DNA of 63,555 bases. Origin: Pilatotrama ljubarskyi. Lineage: Eukaryota; Basidiomycota; Agaricomycetes; Polyporales; Polyporaceae. Made by a program: the position numbers and the translations under genes. The stretch covers positions 46,207 to 109,761 of the forward strand of contig MU277707.1 of the NCBI GenBank assembly GCA_022385805.1. The letters are read 5' to 3'. Below, piece after piece: positions 22,715 through 35,989 of the stretch; within the stretch, counting starts at the first letter, position 1; each line of letters starts with the position of its first letter. The notes beneath the pieces were generated by a model. That model was not told the origin of the DNA, did not search any database, and saw nothing but the letters and a program-made list of their open reading frames with translations.

Positions 22715-23203
22715 TCAGTTCAGATGCCCGTATTCTCTGAGACGCTGTCTGCGCCCGTTTAGCCGCGCCACCGACGCGTTGCTCTTGCCCACCCATATTT
22801 TGCCGCAAACCTCCTCGTCGGCGTGTTGCGTCTCGATGTTGAAGATGCCATTTCCGCTGTCCTGAAGCTTGCTGACGTGCAATGCCACCAGAAATTGGTT
22901 GGAGGGCAAGGTTGCTTTGATAAACACCAGGGACCCAGGTGCTGGCGCCGCAAGTTCCTCTGAGGCTCTGACCGCACGGATACATTGCCCGCGTGCGAGT
23001 TTACAGCGCCGGGCCCTAATCAAGTTGTCACAAACGTCAGCGGAAGCACAGATGTGTTGTAAACCGTAGTTTAGACTCTGCTGGAAATCCTGGCAAAATG
23101 CGCGCTCTCTCAGACAGCGACGACAATGCTCAGGCTGGCAGTAATACCGCCGCAGTGGCTTAGAAAGATGTGGTGGATAGTCTTGAAGATGTACTTGATG
23201 CAT
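22715..23203 (-). CDS. Hypothetical 162-aa protein, Cys-containing
   Basis: Single uninterrupted frame from ATG 23203 to a stop at 22715. I do not recognise it. The N-terminal part has clustered Cys/His residues (YYCQPEHCRRCLRERAFC) that could bind metal, and the C-terminal half reads as an ordinary folded sequence (PGSLVFIKATLPSNQFLVA, GKIWVGKSNASVARL). It could also be one exon of a longer or decayed gene, because frames just upstream are also Cys-rich. It lies 150 bp from the promoter blocks of FunK1 A, on the opposite strand. Confidence 0.3.
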   Translation of the reverse strand: MHQVHLQDYPPHLSKPLRRYYCQPEHCRRCLRERAFCQDFQQSLNYGLQHICASADVCDNLIRARRCKLARGQCIRAVRASEELAAPAPGSLVFIKATLPSNQFLVALHVSKLQDSGNGIFNIETQHADEEVCGKIWVGKSNASVARLNGRRQRLREYGHLN

Positions 23204-23365
23204 ATGCTTTTTGCACGGTCTGACTCTTACACGGGTAGCACTTTGTCCTACCGCAGCGCCATGGTATCACTTGAAATCCTCTTGAAAAACCGACGTGACG
23301 AAGGCACGGGAAGCTGTTAGTGAGAAGAACGGAGAACGGGTTGGGTCAGTGTAAGGTAAGGCAAA

Positions 23366-23655
23366 ACATTCATCCCTCTTCCCGGAAAGGCAATTTGGAC
23401 CAGGTTCCTAGTACGGAGGCGCCCAACTCTTGCCTTCAACCCCGACGACCATTCGAATCGAACGTGCGCCATTCCATTGCTAACATCAAGCGATCGCATG
23501 TTAGAGGATGTTCGGCGTCTAATTTAGCGGAGGCCCGGAGGGTTCTTCCCTCGTCCCGAATAGGCAATTCAGACCAAGTTCGTAGTTCAGAGCTGCCCAG
23601 GCCTTGCCCTCAAGCCCCGACCACCACCAACCCGCTTGTGCGCGTCTCCATTGTC
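23366..23655 (+). promoter_or_regulatory. FunK1 upstream module, two tandem copies
   Basis: A block of about 110 bp occurs at about 23366-23470 and again at 23530-23655, and once each before FunK1 B and C. Consensus pieces are TTCATCCCTC, AAAGGCAATTCAGACCA, GTTCGTAGTTCAGAG and CAAGCCCCGACCACCACC. The copy nearer the gene lies about 310 bp from the start codon, as in the other two genes. A TATAA-like element (CATATAATCCC) follows at about 23790. Confidence 0.65.
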
Positions 23656-23858
23656 TGTCACCAGCTCTGAAATAATTCTTTGTCCGCAGCCCTGTACCGC
23701 TGCGCCGTAACATCCACCCCTCACCTGGCCTCTCTCAATTAGCCATACTACAGCAACGTGGTCAGTTTAGCCACCTGCCCTCGCCGCCTCATATAATCCC
23801 GCTCTCTCAGAAGGTGCGTCCGCTATTTCTCCCACTCATCTGCCTCTTTCTTCTCTCA

Positions 23859-26800
23859 ATGGATAACATGCCTCACGCCGAATCCTGCCCTCCAGGACCC
23901 GTTGCATACGAACATAGCGCGGGTCACAAGTGCACCCCGCTCAAGGCCAATCGCTTCAACAACTTCGACCCTGGAAACGCAGGACAACCTCTCCTACCGG
24001 CCGCTGCATTAGACCGCCGTCTGGTTGGAGACTTAAGCATGGGAACGACCGTACTCGTGGACTTCGAGACGTTCATACGAGATGTCCTCCCTCCTTTGCC
24101 TCCCGATGCAAACAGCGAGCCTCTCGACGAGGAGAGGATCCAGCGCGCACAGACGTTTGTGATGAAAGGGTTTCAGGCTGTGGGCAACGAGAACAAGAAA
24201 TCAGTCTCGCCGAAGGAAGACCAGATCGCAGAGACGGTGGTACGTATGACGAGCCGCTCCTCCATTATTGACTTGCTGATGGCACCCCTCCCTGCTGGCA
24301 GGTCAAGGCGATCACCTCTCTGGAGCTTCCGGAATACAAGGCTGCCCTCTCCAGATACAAAGCCGACCCGTCAGACGACACGAAGTCTAAAGTCGACGCC
24401 GGTCTCTATCCGAAAGACTGCGCTCCTCCGGATGACCATCCGGACTGGACCCACTGTCGGCTGTACATCGAGTTCAAGAAGGGGAACATTGCGTACGATC
24501 CGTGGGACGATCGTGATGACAAGGCGCCGGAGTCCGACCGATCCTCGCGCAAGAAAGTGCGGGATCAGCTCATCGCCTACGCCCAGAACATCTTCCACTA
24601 CCAGCACCGCACTGCGCTTCTATCCCTCTTCATCATCGGCGAGGAGTTCCGTGTGATGCGGTGGGACCGGTCCGGCGTGATCGTGTCGAAGAAGACGAAC
24701 TACTATAAGGACCCGAAGCCGCTTCTGGAGTTCATCTGGCACTTTTCCCAGCTCAGCGACGAACAGCAGGGCCTAGATCCGACAGCGACGCTCATCAAGA
24801 CGGACGACGAAGATTTCAAGCTCATGAATTACCTCGCGCAGCCGCACCCCCTCGACATGAACTACCTCGAGCCTGGCACCGAGCACATCGTCACTGACTC
24901 ACCCCTCGCGAGATCGGCGGGCACCGATCCCTCACCTCCCTCAGGCTCTGACGAGGCCAGGCCTCCTGAAACCGAGCCGGAGGGTCACGACGACAGCCCT
25001 CTCCACCAGGTCGATTGGAAGAAACAGCCGGTGTTCAATTACGTTCGCCAGCAGTTCCGCGAGTCGCTCGCGCCCGGCTGGCCGCGGTTCAGACTCGAAG
25101 TCGGACAGGAGAGGCGCGTCTTTCTTGTCGCGAAGCCCATCTTTAAGTCATCGACGATGTTCGGTCGAGCAACGCGGGGCTACATCGCCGTGGACGTTCA
25201 GACCGGCCGATTCGTCTTTTTGAAGGATTCCTGGAGGCCGTTCTACGTGGGGGTCGATCCTGAGGGGTCGTATCTCGATCTATTTGCTGGCGACAAGTAC
25301 ATGATCGTCCCGACGGTCGTCTGCCATGGAGACGTCGAAAACCAGGTGGCTTTCACCGCCGGATACGAGGAGAGGGGAAGGGAGGCGAGAAAACATGCGC
25401 GACTCGAAGCACTCCGGAAGAAACGTGTCCCGTCGGACTCGACTCCAAGCAGCTCTGTGAGCAAGAAGCGCGCCCGTCCGGACGATGAAGTGAAGGACGC
25501 AACCCAGGAAACGGATGCTACCAGTGAGGACGAGTTCCTCCGACATCACATTCACTATCGCATCGCCGTCGAGGAGGTTTGCCTACCGTTTACCGAGTTC
25601 CGTACGACCGAACAGCTCATTCGGTTGATGTACAACTGCATCGAGAGTAAGCCCTACGTCGATCTATCTAGATGTTTCTGACCGATCTCATCCTGCCTTT
25701 CCGTACCAGCTCACTACTGGGCGTATGAAAATCACAAGCTCCTTCATCGTGACATCAGCGCGGGGAACGTCCTCATCCTTCCCACGCTTGTGAAGAATGA
25801 TGCTGGCGTGGAGGTGGTACGGTGGCGCGGAGTGCTCACTGACTGGGAACTGGCCAAACGCGTCCCTGAACCGGGCGAACAGGACGTCGCTAGGCAGCCA
25901 GAAAGAACGGTATGTCGAGCATGTAGATCTCTCGGCCTCAGTTGACTTACTTTACCGCAGGGCACATGGCAATTTATGTCTGTCGACTACGTCGATTGCA
26001 ACTGGACGCGCCCTGTCGCCGTTGCCGATGAGCTTGAATCATTCTTCCACGTCATGACATTCTATGCGGTGCGATTCTTACCCAGCACCCTTCCCTCCGT
26101 GACGACCTTCGTGATCGACTATTTCGACACCTTCTCCCCAGAGAAGGCCGGGGCACGATCTTGTGGTCACGCCAAGCGTGCGATGCTCACGTATGGCGCA
26201 CCCAAGTTTGGCAAGGAACACTTTGCGTTCCTGAAGACGACAAGGGTGCAAGGAAACCCTCTGAACAACCTCCTGGGCAAGCTCCTCCAGCTCTTTGCTG
26301 CTCGTTACGAAGCAATCGATCGGGAAAGGGCAGCGGCCCGAAGAGATGGCGAGAATGCGCACGCGATACCTACTACCGCAGTCACGACCACGCCGCAGAG
26401 TCGAGTCCTTTGGCGCGACTCAGAGGATAAGCCTTGGCGCAAAAATCGGCAGGCCGCGCAGTTGTTGGTGGGGACTCCTCCCGCCCCTCGTTGGGATCCC
26501 CAGGACGCAGCGAAACTCGATACTCACGAGGTCTTCCTGAACCTCTTCGAAGAAACGTTGGACTCGCCTTGGGAGTATTGGCTTAAGACCGACGTCGTGG
26601 GCAAGGATCAGCTGGTCAACTACGAGCCGCGAATCATCTTCGTTGCTGCGGCCGAGTCGACGAGCCATCGGCAGGCCGGTCAAGGGCTGGGCGCAAGCAC
26701 CAAACGAGCCAAGACTGGCTCGGATGGCAACCCGTCCACGTTCTCGCTCCGCCCCATGAAGGTATTAGCAACGGAACCCGCCCTCTCTGGTTCCGGTAAG

Positions 26801-26917
26801 AAGGGCAAGGGGCGCGCTAGCCAGCTCCGAACTGCTTGTGCTTTCTACCTTCCGTCACGGCAGTATCCTGCTGTAGTTGGTCGGACCTTCGGCAGGAAGT
26901 TTACGATCGTCACTTGA
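23859..26917 (+). CDS. FunK1-type fungal protein kinase, copy A
   Basis: Exons 23859-24239, 24302-25646, 25710-25909 and 25961-26917; phases agree, 960 residues. The N-terminal region (FNNFDPGNAGQPL, VLVDFETFIRDVLPPLPP) and the middle domain (DWTHCRLYIEFKKG, HRTALLSLFIIGEEFRVM, WDRSGVIVSKK) are the FunK1 pre-kinase part. The kinase core gives FLKDSWRPFY, ATIL-type helices with VCLPFTEFRTTEQLIRLM, the catalytic loop LLHRDISAGNVL and the DFG-equivalent LTDWELAKR, then GTWQFMSVDYVD. The C-terminal extension has a Lys/Arg-rich end. Length exceeds copy D by about 240 residues. FunK1 kinases are abundant in mushroom-forming fungi and may act in multicellular development; no substrate can be inferred. 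Copies B and C share intron positions and promoter module. Confidence 0.88.
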
Positions 26918-27499
26918 TGTGTCGTTCCTCATACTTCTCGTCTCGTATTTGCCGTCTCTTCTTCGCCATTTGCTAGTTGAATGTTACCGTCCTGCTTTTG
27001 CTCTCGTAGTATACCCTCATTACAATGCTTCCCTATCTGCTCATCGATATATATCCTTGTACTAATCCCCTCGGACTGTTCCGCTCTACTCGCTGGCATG
27101 GCAGGATCTTCTCATCGTGACGCTGCTAATACCGTTTACCGTGCATTCTAGTTGTGTACCTGATGTCATCACTTGCCGTTGAGCTTTTGCTCTGCGCTCC
27201 ACTCAAGAAGTGTTGCTTCTCGGAGGCTCTGGAGTCGATAGCGTCTCCCCACACAGAAGTTTAACCGCTCGTGGTTTCGGCTCATTGGGGGTGGAACTAG
27301 CTTCAGACCGCGCGGCTGCGATGACTCGAAGAAACGATCACAGTGTGCTACAATACTACTATATAATGCATTCGGAGTTTCCAACATGACAATCACACGT
27401 CCACCGCATCTCTGGCAGAAGTACGCAAGGCTACGAAACGTAAAGCACTGACAGCATATTGTGCTCGCCAGCAGACTGTGGGTCATCCCATATCAAGCC
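26918..27499. other. Spacer after FunK1 A
   Basis: 3' flank of FunK1 A and sequence of no evident function. No supported gene on either strand. Confidence 0.35.
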
Positions 27500-28080
27500 A
27501 AAATCCTCAAGGGACGTTCTCCTGAGAACCGTTGCCATTGCTGTCCCCGCCCGCTCCGACGTTCGATTGCACCATGGCCGTACCCATCACCGCCCTCGTA
27601 CTGATCGAAAGACCGCCTCCGCTGTTCCACTGGCCGCCATCACTGTTCCACTTGCCGAGTCCGTTGTGCGGTCCGCCAGAGGCATCGTAATTCGACTGCC
27701 TGGCGTTGCCGTGCCCGTTCCCGCCGTTGTACTGCTCGCGGAATGGGCTACCACCTGAGTTGGGCTATCCTGGGTCGATCCAGCCGTCGACAGCGCTGCT
27801 GCGCAGGTTGGACAAGGGCCCGTTCCTGTTACCGTTCCCGCCGGTGTACTGGCCGTAGGGCTTTTTTCCCTGTTCGATTGGCCGGCGTTGTCGCTACGGT
27901 CATTCCTCTGGCTGCCCGAGCCGCTCCGGCGATTCGAGTGGCCTGCGTTGTTGTTGCCGTTCCTGCCATTCCATTGTGTCGGGCCCAGCCAAGAACGGCG
28001 GCGGCTTCTGAATCGCGCAGAGCTGCTTGAAAAAATCCGGGGCTGCGGGGAGGGTTCGGCGCCGCCGCCCTGATGTGCGA
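27500..28080 (-). pseudogene. Decayed Asn/Gly-rich tail gene fragment
   Basis: The reverse strand, with frame switches, reads degenerate units such as TQWNGRNGNNNAGHSNRRSG, DNAGQSNREKSP, NGNRNGPLSN and EQYNGGNGHGNARQSN. These match the tail of the gene at the right edge (QWNGGNG with AQSN spacers) rather than copies c or e. Frame breaks and stops are present and no head exons are found, so this is a relic. It lies antisense to and next to a FunK1 relic. Confidence 0.55.
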
Positions 28081-28199
28081 GGTTAAGAGCCGGGACCTCG
28101 GCGGCGGCGATTTCCCCAGTATGAGCAAGGGCGGACCGGGACCCCTCGATGCCGGATGCCGAGTCCTGTTGAGAGGCACCGAGTACTTCGAGGAGTACG

Positions 28200-28760
28200 A
28201 TGGTTTGGCTGAATCCGCATCGCGCGCCAGGCCGACCGTACTGCTGTAGCACCCTGAAGGGTATCGCGGTCCGGCAAGGTGTCCTCATGTCCGCCCGCCA
28301 GGACCTACTGTTCACCAATGCGGCGCAGCGCGGAGAGGGACACATGCCCAACTACCTCATTGGAGTCATCCTTAAGCTCTTCATCTCGCGCTACAAAGTT
28401 CCCCGGCACACCGCAACCCGCGAGCGAATAGAGACGATGGCGCCTGTTCTATGCAGCAATACGAGTCCCGCTCCAGCCGCTGACGGCGTACCGCCCGCTA
28501 CCAGGACCGGTCGACGACAAAATTGCGGCAGGTTCCGTCCATGGCACCGGGTTAGGGACCGAGGCACGCACGAACGATCGAAACCTCTCCGCTCCGAAGC
28601 CTACTGCTCCAAGTGACTGGGACGAGCTTCTCAAAACTCACGACGCGATGCTGGATATCTTCGGCGCCGTCATTACCCACCCATGAGGCACGCCGCCCGA
28701 AGAGGAATGCGATACTTAGCGAATGCCACACACGCCGCCGGTGCCGGGTGGCGAAGCCCG
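28200..28760 (+). pseudogene. FunK1 kinase relic
   Basis: Two recognisable pieces of a large FunK1 C-terminal region survive. One near 28340-28410 (PNYLIGVILKLFISRYKVP) corresponds to NPLNNLLGKLLQLFAARYE of copy A. The other near 28610-28690 (ELLKTHDAMLDIFGAVITHP) corresponds to KLDTHDEFLRLFASALDAP of copy C, followed at once by a stop. Frameshifts and stops separate them. No kinase motifs remain. Confidence 0.5.
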
Positions 28761-29149
28761 AGACGAAGACGTGGAGTCTACTCCAGGAAGACGTTCCGTT
28801 CTGCTTTGTGACGGGGGAGGGACGAGCTAGGAGACGTGTAAATGTCGGGGATATATTCCACAGAGGACTCCTTGGATGCACGAGCAGCTGTCGGTGTACC
28901 ATGGTCATGACCGTCTTAGTTCAGTCAATGAAAGTCAGGCCTCCCATTGACCCTGTGAGACCATAACAAGAGGACACATACCGTCGGGGAGGCGTTGAAC
29001 TCGTAGGAGCACTGGTGCTTGACTGGTGCAGGCACGCTCTGGTTCGGCGAACAGAGAACAGATCGATTGAACCGACTACGCTACACTAAGTAACTCAGGT
29101 AATGGGATAATAATCCTATACCTCGCCGCCTGGCAAAGCAGCGCCGGGC

Positions 29150-29285
29150 GTCTAACTCGGCGGAGTGTTCATCCCTCATCCCGAAAAGGCAATTCAGACC
29201 AAGTTCGCAGTTCAGAGCCGCCCGAACCGTGCCTTCAAGCCCCGACCACCACCTACTCGATTGTGCGTCATTCCATTGTCCCTTG
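29150..29285 (+). promoter_or_regulatory. FunK1 upstream module, copy before FunK1 B
   Basis: Single copy of the block described before FunK1 A, starting GGCGGAGTGTTCATCCCTC and containing GGCAATTCAGACCAAGTTCG. It ends about 215 bp before the start codon. A TATATAT sequence lies near 29431. Confidence 0.65.
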
Positions 29286-29499
29286 AAGCGAACGAACAAA
29301 GGTATCCGCCAAATTACAGATTTCCGCCGCTGGGCTCTAATGAAACAGCCTCAAGCCCAGCTTACGCAGATCGCAGTAGTACCTCCCTGCACTGGCAACG
29401 TGGTGAGTTTAGCCACACCCAACCGTGTGCGTATATATCTGCGCGGAAGCCGAAGGTTCGCCCATACATTCACGCCTCTACTCTCCTGAGCTGCCCAGC

Positions 29500-32400
29500 A
29501 TGGCTGATCGACCTGACGCCCGCTTCTTCTCAATGCCTCCAGCCGTTTATCAAGCACCAGACGGACAGAAGTGCAGCCCGTTCAAGGGAAAGCGTATTAA
29601 CAACTTCGACCCAGGTAAGGCAGGCAAGCCGCTCCAGCCAGCTGCCCCCCTCGACCGTCTGCTTCTGGGAGAATCGAGCATGGGTAGCACCCTTCTAGTG
29701 GACTTCGACGCGTTCACGCGCGACATCCTTCCGCCGTTGCCTCCCCACGCGACCAAGCTTTCCAAGAACACACTTGCGTCCGTCCGAAGAACCCTATACA
29801 AGAAGTTCAGGGGAAAAATTGAGAATAATAGGCCTGTGAAATTGCGTGAAGATCCCATCGCCGAAGCTGTGGTGCGTACCGCACTGCACGTTCCGCTCAC
29901 CACTCCTTTATGACAACACGCACTCTCAGGTCGACGCAATCAACAGCATAGATCTTCCGGGTGGCTATGTCGCTCGCCTTTCTAGGTGCAAGGCAGACCT
30001 CTCGGACGACACAGGATCGAAAGTCGACGGGGCGCTCTACCCTCCCGAACGGGATCCTGGTGACTCGGAGCGCCCTGATTGGACCCATTGCCGTCTCTAC
30101 CTGGAGTTCAAGACGGGGGACATCTCCTACGATCCCTGGGACGACAGACCCAAGAAGAGCTCTGAAGCAGAGCCTTCGTCTCGCGCGAAGGTTCGTTCGC
30201 AGCTGACGGCGTACGCCCAGAACACCTTCCTCTATCAGCACCGTACCGCTCTTCTCTCCCTGTTCATCATCGGAGAACAGTTCCGAGCCCTGTGGTGGGA
30301 CCGATCGGGCGTCACCGTCTCGCGGAAGGTCAACTACATCGACGAACCGGAGTCTCTTCTGGGCCTCATCTGGCACTACGTACAACTCAGTGATCAAGGG
30401 CAAGGTATCGATCCAACAGCGACGCACATCGAGGAGAACTCGGAAGCGTTCCTGCTCATGGACGAGCTCGCTAAGCCAGATCCCGCTTTGGACATGGACT
30501 ACCTCGAGCCTGGCACAGAGCACATCAACACCGAATTCTCGCGCCCATCAGTCCCCGTCGGTACTCCACCGTGCTCCGCCGGAAGTCCCACGACATCGAC
30601 CTCTGAGGGCCGACCCGAACAGTCTTCCAAGAAGCAAGTGCATTGTTTCACTGACCCTGACCTCCCGGAACCCAAGGACGATGGTGCAGATCCTCGAGTC
30701 TTCAGATACGTCCGCGAGGCGTTCCGGGATTCTCTTGCCCCTGGGTGGCCTCGCTATAAGCTGAGGGTCGGCCAGGATGACCGCGTCTTCCTTGTTGCGA
30801 AGCCCTTCTTCAAGTCTTCTTCGATGTTTGGTCGAGTGACGCGAGGATACGTCGCGATCGATCCCCTCACGCGTCGGTTCGTATTCCTGAAGGATTCCTG
30901 GAGACCGTACTACAAGGGAGTAGAGCCCGAGGGCACCTACCTGCAGGTATTCTCCGAGGATCCCGACATGGTCGTTCCAACTGTGATCTGTCACGGGGAT
31001 GTACGCCAACAGCAGGCGTTCAACGCTCTCTACCAGGAAGAGGTGGAAAGAGCGATCGCAGAGCAGCGAATCCATCCCGCAGGTCCTCGGCAGCTTTCTG
31101 ACTCGTCAACCTCCGTCTCGAACGAGACGATGACGAAGAAGCGTCGTCGGGCTGATGACGATGACGGTGAAGCTAGCTCAGCGGGAACCACCTCACCACA
31201 GCCGAACGCCGGGACAGTCAACACCATCTCATCAGACCACTCTCTCCGCCGCCACATGCACTATCGCATCGCTGTCAAGGAGGTCTGTCTCGCATTCTCC
31301 GAGTTCAGGACGACCAAGCAGTTGATTCGATTGATGTACGACTGCATCGCGAGTAAGTCGCCGCCGCTGTCACTCCTCGTTGCGGAACAGTACTGATGAA
31401 TTCCTCTCTTACTACTAGCTCACCACTGGGCATATGCCAGGTACAACCTGTTGCACCGCGATGTTAGTGCCGGAAATGTCCTCATACTTCCCACCCTCCG
31501 CATGAGCGCATCGGGAAGAGAGGTGGTGGTATGGCGTGGGCTTTTGACTGACTGGGAGCTCGCGAAATCGGTTGCTGAGGCAGAGAATGACCGTGCGAGA
31601 CAGCCCGAAAGGACGGTACGTCCTAAGCCCTCCGTATGTGACCCTTCTACTCACTATACCACCGAACGACAGGGCACATGGCAGTTCATGTCCGTGGATT
31701 ATGTCGACTCGTACTGGACACGCCCGGTCGTTGTTGCCGATGAGCTTGAATCCTTTTTACACGTCCTCCTGTTCTACGCGGTGCGATACCTCCCCAACAC
31801 ACTGCCCGACGTCACGGAGTTCGTCATCAACTACTTTGACACATTCCAACGTCAAAGGGGTTGTGAGCGTAGATGGTCCGGACACGCGAAGCGTTCGGCG
31901 ATGGAAACGAAGATCATCAAGTCTCAAAGTGTGATTCTTCGATTCCTGAAGACCACCGGCGACGTTGGCAACCCTCTCAACACCCTCGTATATCGATTGC
32001 TCGAGCTCTTGGGTGCGAGATACGAGGTCTTGAACTTCAATCAGGCACTTTCCCAGAAGGAAGGCATGGAGCGCGGGGACGACAAGGCGGCCGTCGGGAA
32101 TGCAGATGCGTCTCCGGATACTTCTAGTGAAGTTGAAGACGACGTGCTCTTCACGAACGACCCTTGGGACACGATGTCCGACGCGGAGGTCACCGAGACG
32201 AAGCACGAGCTGGATGCGAAGACTATCGAGCTAGCTGCGACTCTAGAAACCCACATATCGTTCCTTCGGATATTCAGCGCAATAATGAAGAAGACGCCTA
32301 AGGACGGATGGCGCAACACGGAAGTCGTTCCAAAGGATCAGCTCGTCGATTATGAGCCTAGGATCGTCTGGATCGCCCTGGGCGGTTCTACCACTGCCGG

Positions 32401-32515
32401 AGCTCGCAAGCGCCCCAAGACGGAGTCTGTGTCCTCTTTCGCAGCCCACAAGGTCGCTGCTACAGATTCCGCTGCATTGGCTACCACCAGAAAGAAGGGG
32501 AAGGGCCGCGCTTGA
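29500..32515 (+). CDS. FunK1-type fungal protein kinase, copy B
   Basis: Exons 29500-29871, 29930-31352, 31419-31615 and 31673-32515; phases agree, 944 residues. It has the same plan as copy A: FNNFDPG-type leader (INNFDPGKAGKPLQPAAPL), LVDFDAFTRDILPPLPP, DWTHCRLYLEFKTGD, HRTALLSLFIIGEQFRALW, catalytic loop LLHRDVSAGNVLILP, LTDWELAKS in place of DFG, and GTWQFMSVDYVDSYW. All three intron positions match copies A and C exactly. It is more diverged from A than C is, so it is the older duplicate. No disabling changes seen. Likely an active kinase of unknown target. Confidence 0.88.
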
Positions 32516-35500
32516 TCGCTCGCGGCCCATGCTGACTTGCACTGGGCGATCGCGGGAGGTCACTATCGCCGCCTCCTGCGCAGCGAGCCGCTTGTTTACC
32601 CTTGTAGGACGTCTCTGCCACCTCGCGGGTCTGTTGCTTCACCATCACAACAGTTCTTTTGACCCTCACCCATCATTACGTCTCATGCATTTCTCCTCCT
32701 CCTTCTATGTGCTCACGCGAAGTGTTTCTACCTACGGTCTCTTATACCTGTATAGTAGCTGTCGAAGGTCCCACTGTCATAATGCTTCACAACTATCCAT
32801 TTGACCCTGCTGTATCCTGAGTCATCGATTGACGTATGCAAGTGGAACCGTATCGTGACGTACACTCCTAAACTGTAGTCGTGTAATACACCTTTGGCAT
32901 TCGGAACCCATGCCAGAAGTAATGACAAGACTCGATGTCCCTGGCCATTCAAATGGCCTGCTGGGAATCGGCGATGCGACGCCTGCGACGTGATCTCTGG
33001 GCTTGTGCGTTGTCCTCTGCGTGTTCCTGGTCGAATATAGTCTCGCGGCCCGCGAGTGGTGGGACAGAGCACCTAGTATCGTCATGTGCCCCACCCGCTC
33101 GTGCGTGATGCTCGTCACTTTGGCTTTCTCTGCGGGAATGAGGAGCCTCCGTACTTTCAGAGGCGGGGATCGTTTCACCCGGTCGAACTGGGAAGGACGT
33201 GACGTACGTATGAGAGTGCTCGCTAGTATGGGATCTCCCGTGAAGTATACCTGTTTCCGCTTCTGGAGCTATCGTGGGAGGTCTTGGGGGCCGGCGGAAA
33301 CCTACGTGCTGGACGAGCGGCGATGAGCGCGGACATCGCGTCGGTGGGAGGAGAACGGTAGCGCAGACGGCGTTGTCAGTGCACCAGTCGCCACGGAACG
33401 GGTTCGAGGGTCCTCGGTGGCTGTTGTCCCATGCGCAGGCCCGGCGAAACTGTTCCGACGAAGCTGAAGAAACCTTGTCGCAGCTGTACGAGAAGTGGCA
33501 CGTCGCAACGCTCGTCCATGATTCCATAGCATATGCGGACCAGACATGACACTTATGCTTCCGACGGATAGACTGCCGCGTACGCCTTGCTGGGCTTGAG
33601 CAACACCCAAGGGTCGTTCAGAGAAGCTACTGAAGGACAGCGGTGACGTTGACCTGCGGGAGAGACGAAGGGCAGAGCGCAACGTCTGAACTTCGTGAAG
33701 CATCGCCTGCGGTGGAAGATACGCTCGCGTGGGGATGATCGAAACTTCTGAGGAGTCCTTCAGAGAACGCGGCCACGTCAAAACTCACAAGGACCTCACC
33801 TTCGTGATGGTCTAGACTGACCAAAAGTAGGTCTCGTCCTCGCGGCGATACAGGAAATAGTCAACGCCGCCTCCAGCTTCACACAAGGCGGTGCATTTGA
33901 CTCCCGAGTTAGCATCCAGTGTTTCATTTTCGTGCCGCCCGGTCGGTAGCGCGCTCATCTGAAGCGACGCAAATATACGGGAAGATACCGCTAATACGAT
34001 GACCTATGAATCTTTCTTTACGCGGCCTACGAGGCCAATCGCCCTTCCTGAGGACCCTGTATCAGAGCGCCGAGCAGGACCGCGAAGGCACACCAATGGC
34101 TCCGAGCGCATAGCTCAGCTATCACGGGCCGTCCACAAGCAACGCGTGCACACGGAGAGGGACAATGTCCAGTCGGCCTTGACGTGCCGAAGGGGCTCGG
34201 CTGGACGAGGAAACCGGTATACTGTGCTCCGTGGATATCGCATTGTGAGAGAGTAGAAGAATACGGGGAAGGCACGTCATATGAATGCGCACCTGAGCTG
34301 CCTCGCCCTTCTGCCTGCTGCAGCCATCTCCCGTTACTAAGACGTCAATACGGAAATGGAAAACCCCCTGCGCAAACTAGAAAGACGAACCAAATTGCAG
34401 CTCGCCAGGATTCGACGATGTCGACACTGTGCTGGCACGCAATGAGTGCGATTGGCATGCACACCGATGAGAAGAGAATACTGGTGTACCTGTCCTAGAC
34501 AGAGAAGCAAGTGGACAGTCATCCTCTGCGACGAATGGTCCTTCTCAGGGTACATGACGGAAAGCGGACAATGTGCGGCCAAAGCATCAGCCACCACGGG
34601 TCGACTGATAGGTCAAGAGTCTTGAGCGGTGGCGGCAGAGTGGGAGAGCATGCGACACATAGACTCCAGTCAAATAAGCGCAAGGTCGGGCAGGGTAGGG
34701 GCTCGACGCAAGCGCGCCTCCTAGACCTGGGCGCCAGGGTCATCATCGACAGAGACGGAGAGTGGGTATCCGTACCTTCAGAGCACGAGAACTCAGAAGG
34801 GGCGAACTTCTCTCGCGCGACTTCACTGCGTCCGACAGACCGGCGCTTGCGTCGTTGGAGTGCCTGGTGGAAGCTGGGGTGCCGAACGGCGCCGACGCGA
34901 TGCTCATGTAGATTTACCTCGTCCGCACGGGTGATGTGCGTGGCCGAGGAGACGCCAGTGTACAGAAGGACGATCATGGAGTTGGAACCTACAAACGCAG
35001 AACGCTGTTACTTCGGCATTCCGCTTCGACGGGCGACATTCCCAGGCCGTGTCTTCCGAGAGCAATTAGCACTACGACTAACGGGTCGACAGAAGCCAAG
35101 ATGTATACTTATAGATGATAAATCTACAGACGAGATGTAGTGAAGTGGGTCACTGATGACGCGCTGGGTCGTCTGCGGACGGCTCGGCCGGTCTGCCAGC
35201 GGGATCTCTAACCTGTGCGACGAGAGTTCAGCATGTGTCATAGCACACTCAGAACTGCATTGAAACTCACCGATGTGAATGAGAAGTTCGCAATAGTGGA
35301 GCAATCGGATCAGGACCGATAATTCAGGACACATGTCGGGCTTTCCGCTGAAACCGGGGACACCACATACGATCACCTGAGTTGCGGGTGCACTACCCGT
35401 CACTGAGCAATTCTTGCTAATGCATGAACCTATATGCTCAGATACATTATTTACTCGAGATTCGTATACATATGGCGCAAAGAGGCATGGTAATCCAGTG

Positions 35501-35989
35501 CTGAGGGAGGTGGTGGTGGGGAGGACGGAGAAGGGGCGAACTCGGGCGCCAGCGCTAAGGCACGGCGACCCACCCATCCTGATTCACACCGAATTTACCG
35601 TGAATGACATAGGTAAATCAGCCCGAAGCTAATTAGCTCGGCCAAAATCACCGTGCCCTATGGTGATCCGCCCCAAAAGAGGCAACTCTACCAACCTCCA
35701 GCTCCGCGGAAGCGCCTATAAACGTCTCAGCCACAATCCTCCAAGTTTGGCCCTCGATGTTAGACCACTCGAGATGACGTTTGTGCGGTGAGCCCGTGAA
35801 TGCCACACAAGCGATATGCCAACATATCACAGTCATTCGGCAGAACTCCATCCGATACTAATCGTACAAATGCACATCAACGTGGAGTCCCAGTCTGCCA
35901 GTTCTTTCTACGGGCGCACAAGATCACAAACGGGAGGACTTCTTCGCGGAAGCGTCACCGCGCTTGCCTCGCTGTGTCTCACAAACTCT
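32516..35989. other. Gene-poor 3.5 kb
   Basis: I find no supported gene. A frame of about 209 codons at 34511-35140 (+) overlaps one of about 150 on the opposite strand; neither has a recognisable domain or a splice-consistent neighbour. 35660-35989 is the 3' flank of copy b and is duplicated, inverted, at 2569-2890. Confidence 0.4.

Noticed and set aside
34511..35140. 209-codon forward frame
   Set aside because: No recognisable domain, overlaps an equally long antisense frame, and has no neighbouring exons or promoter signal.
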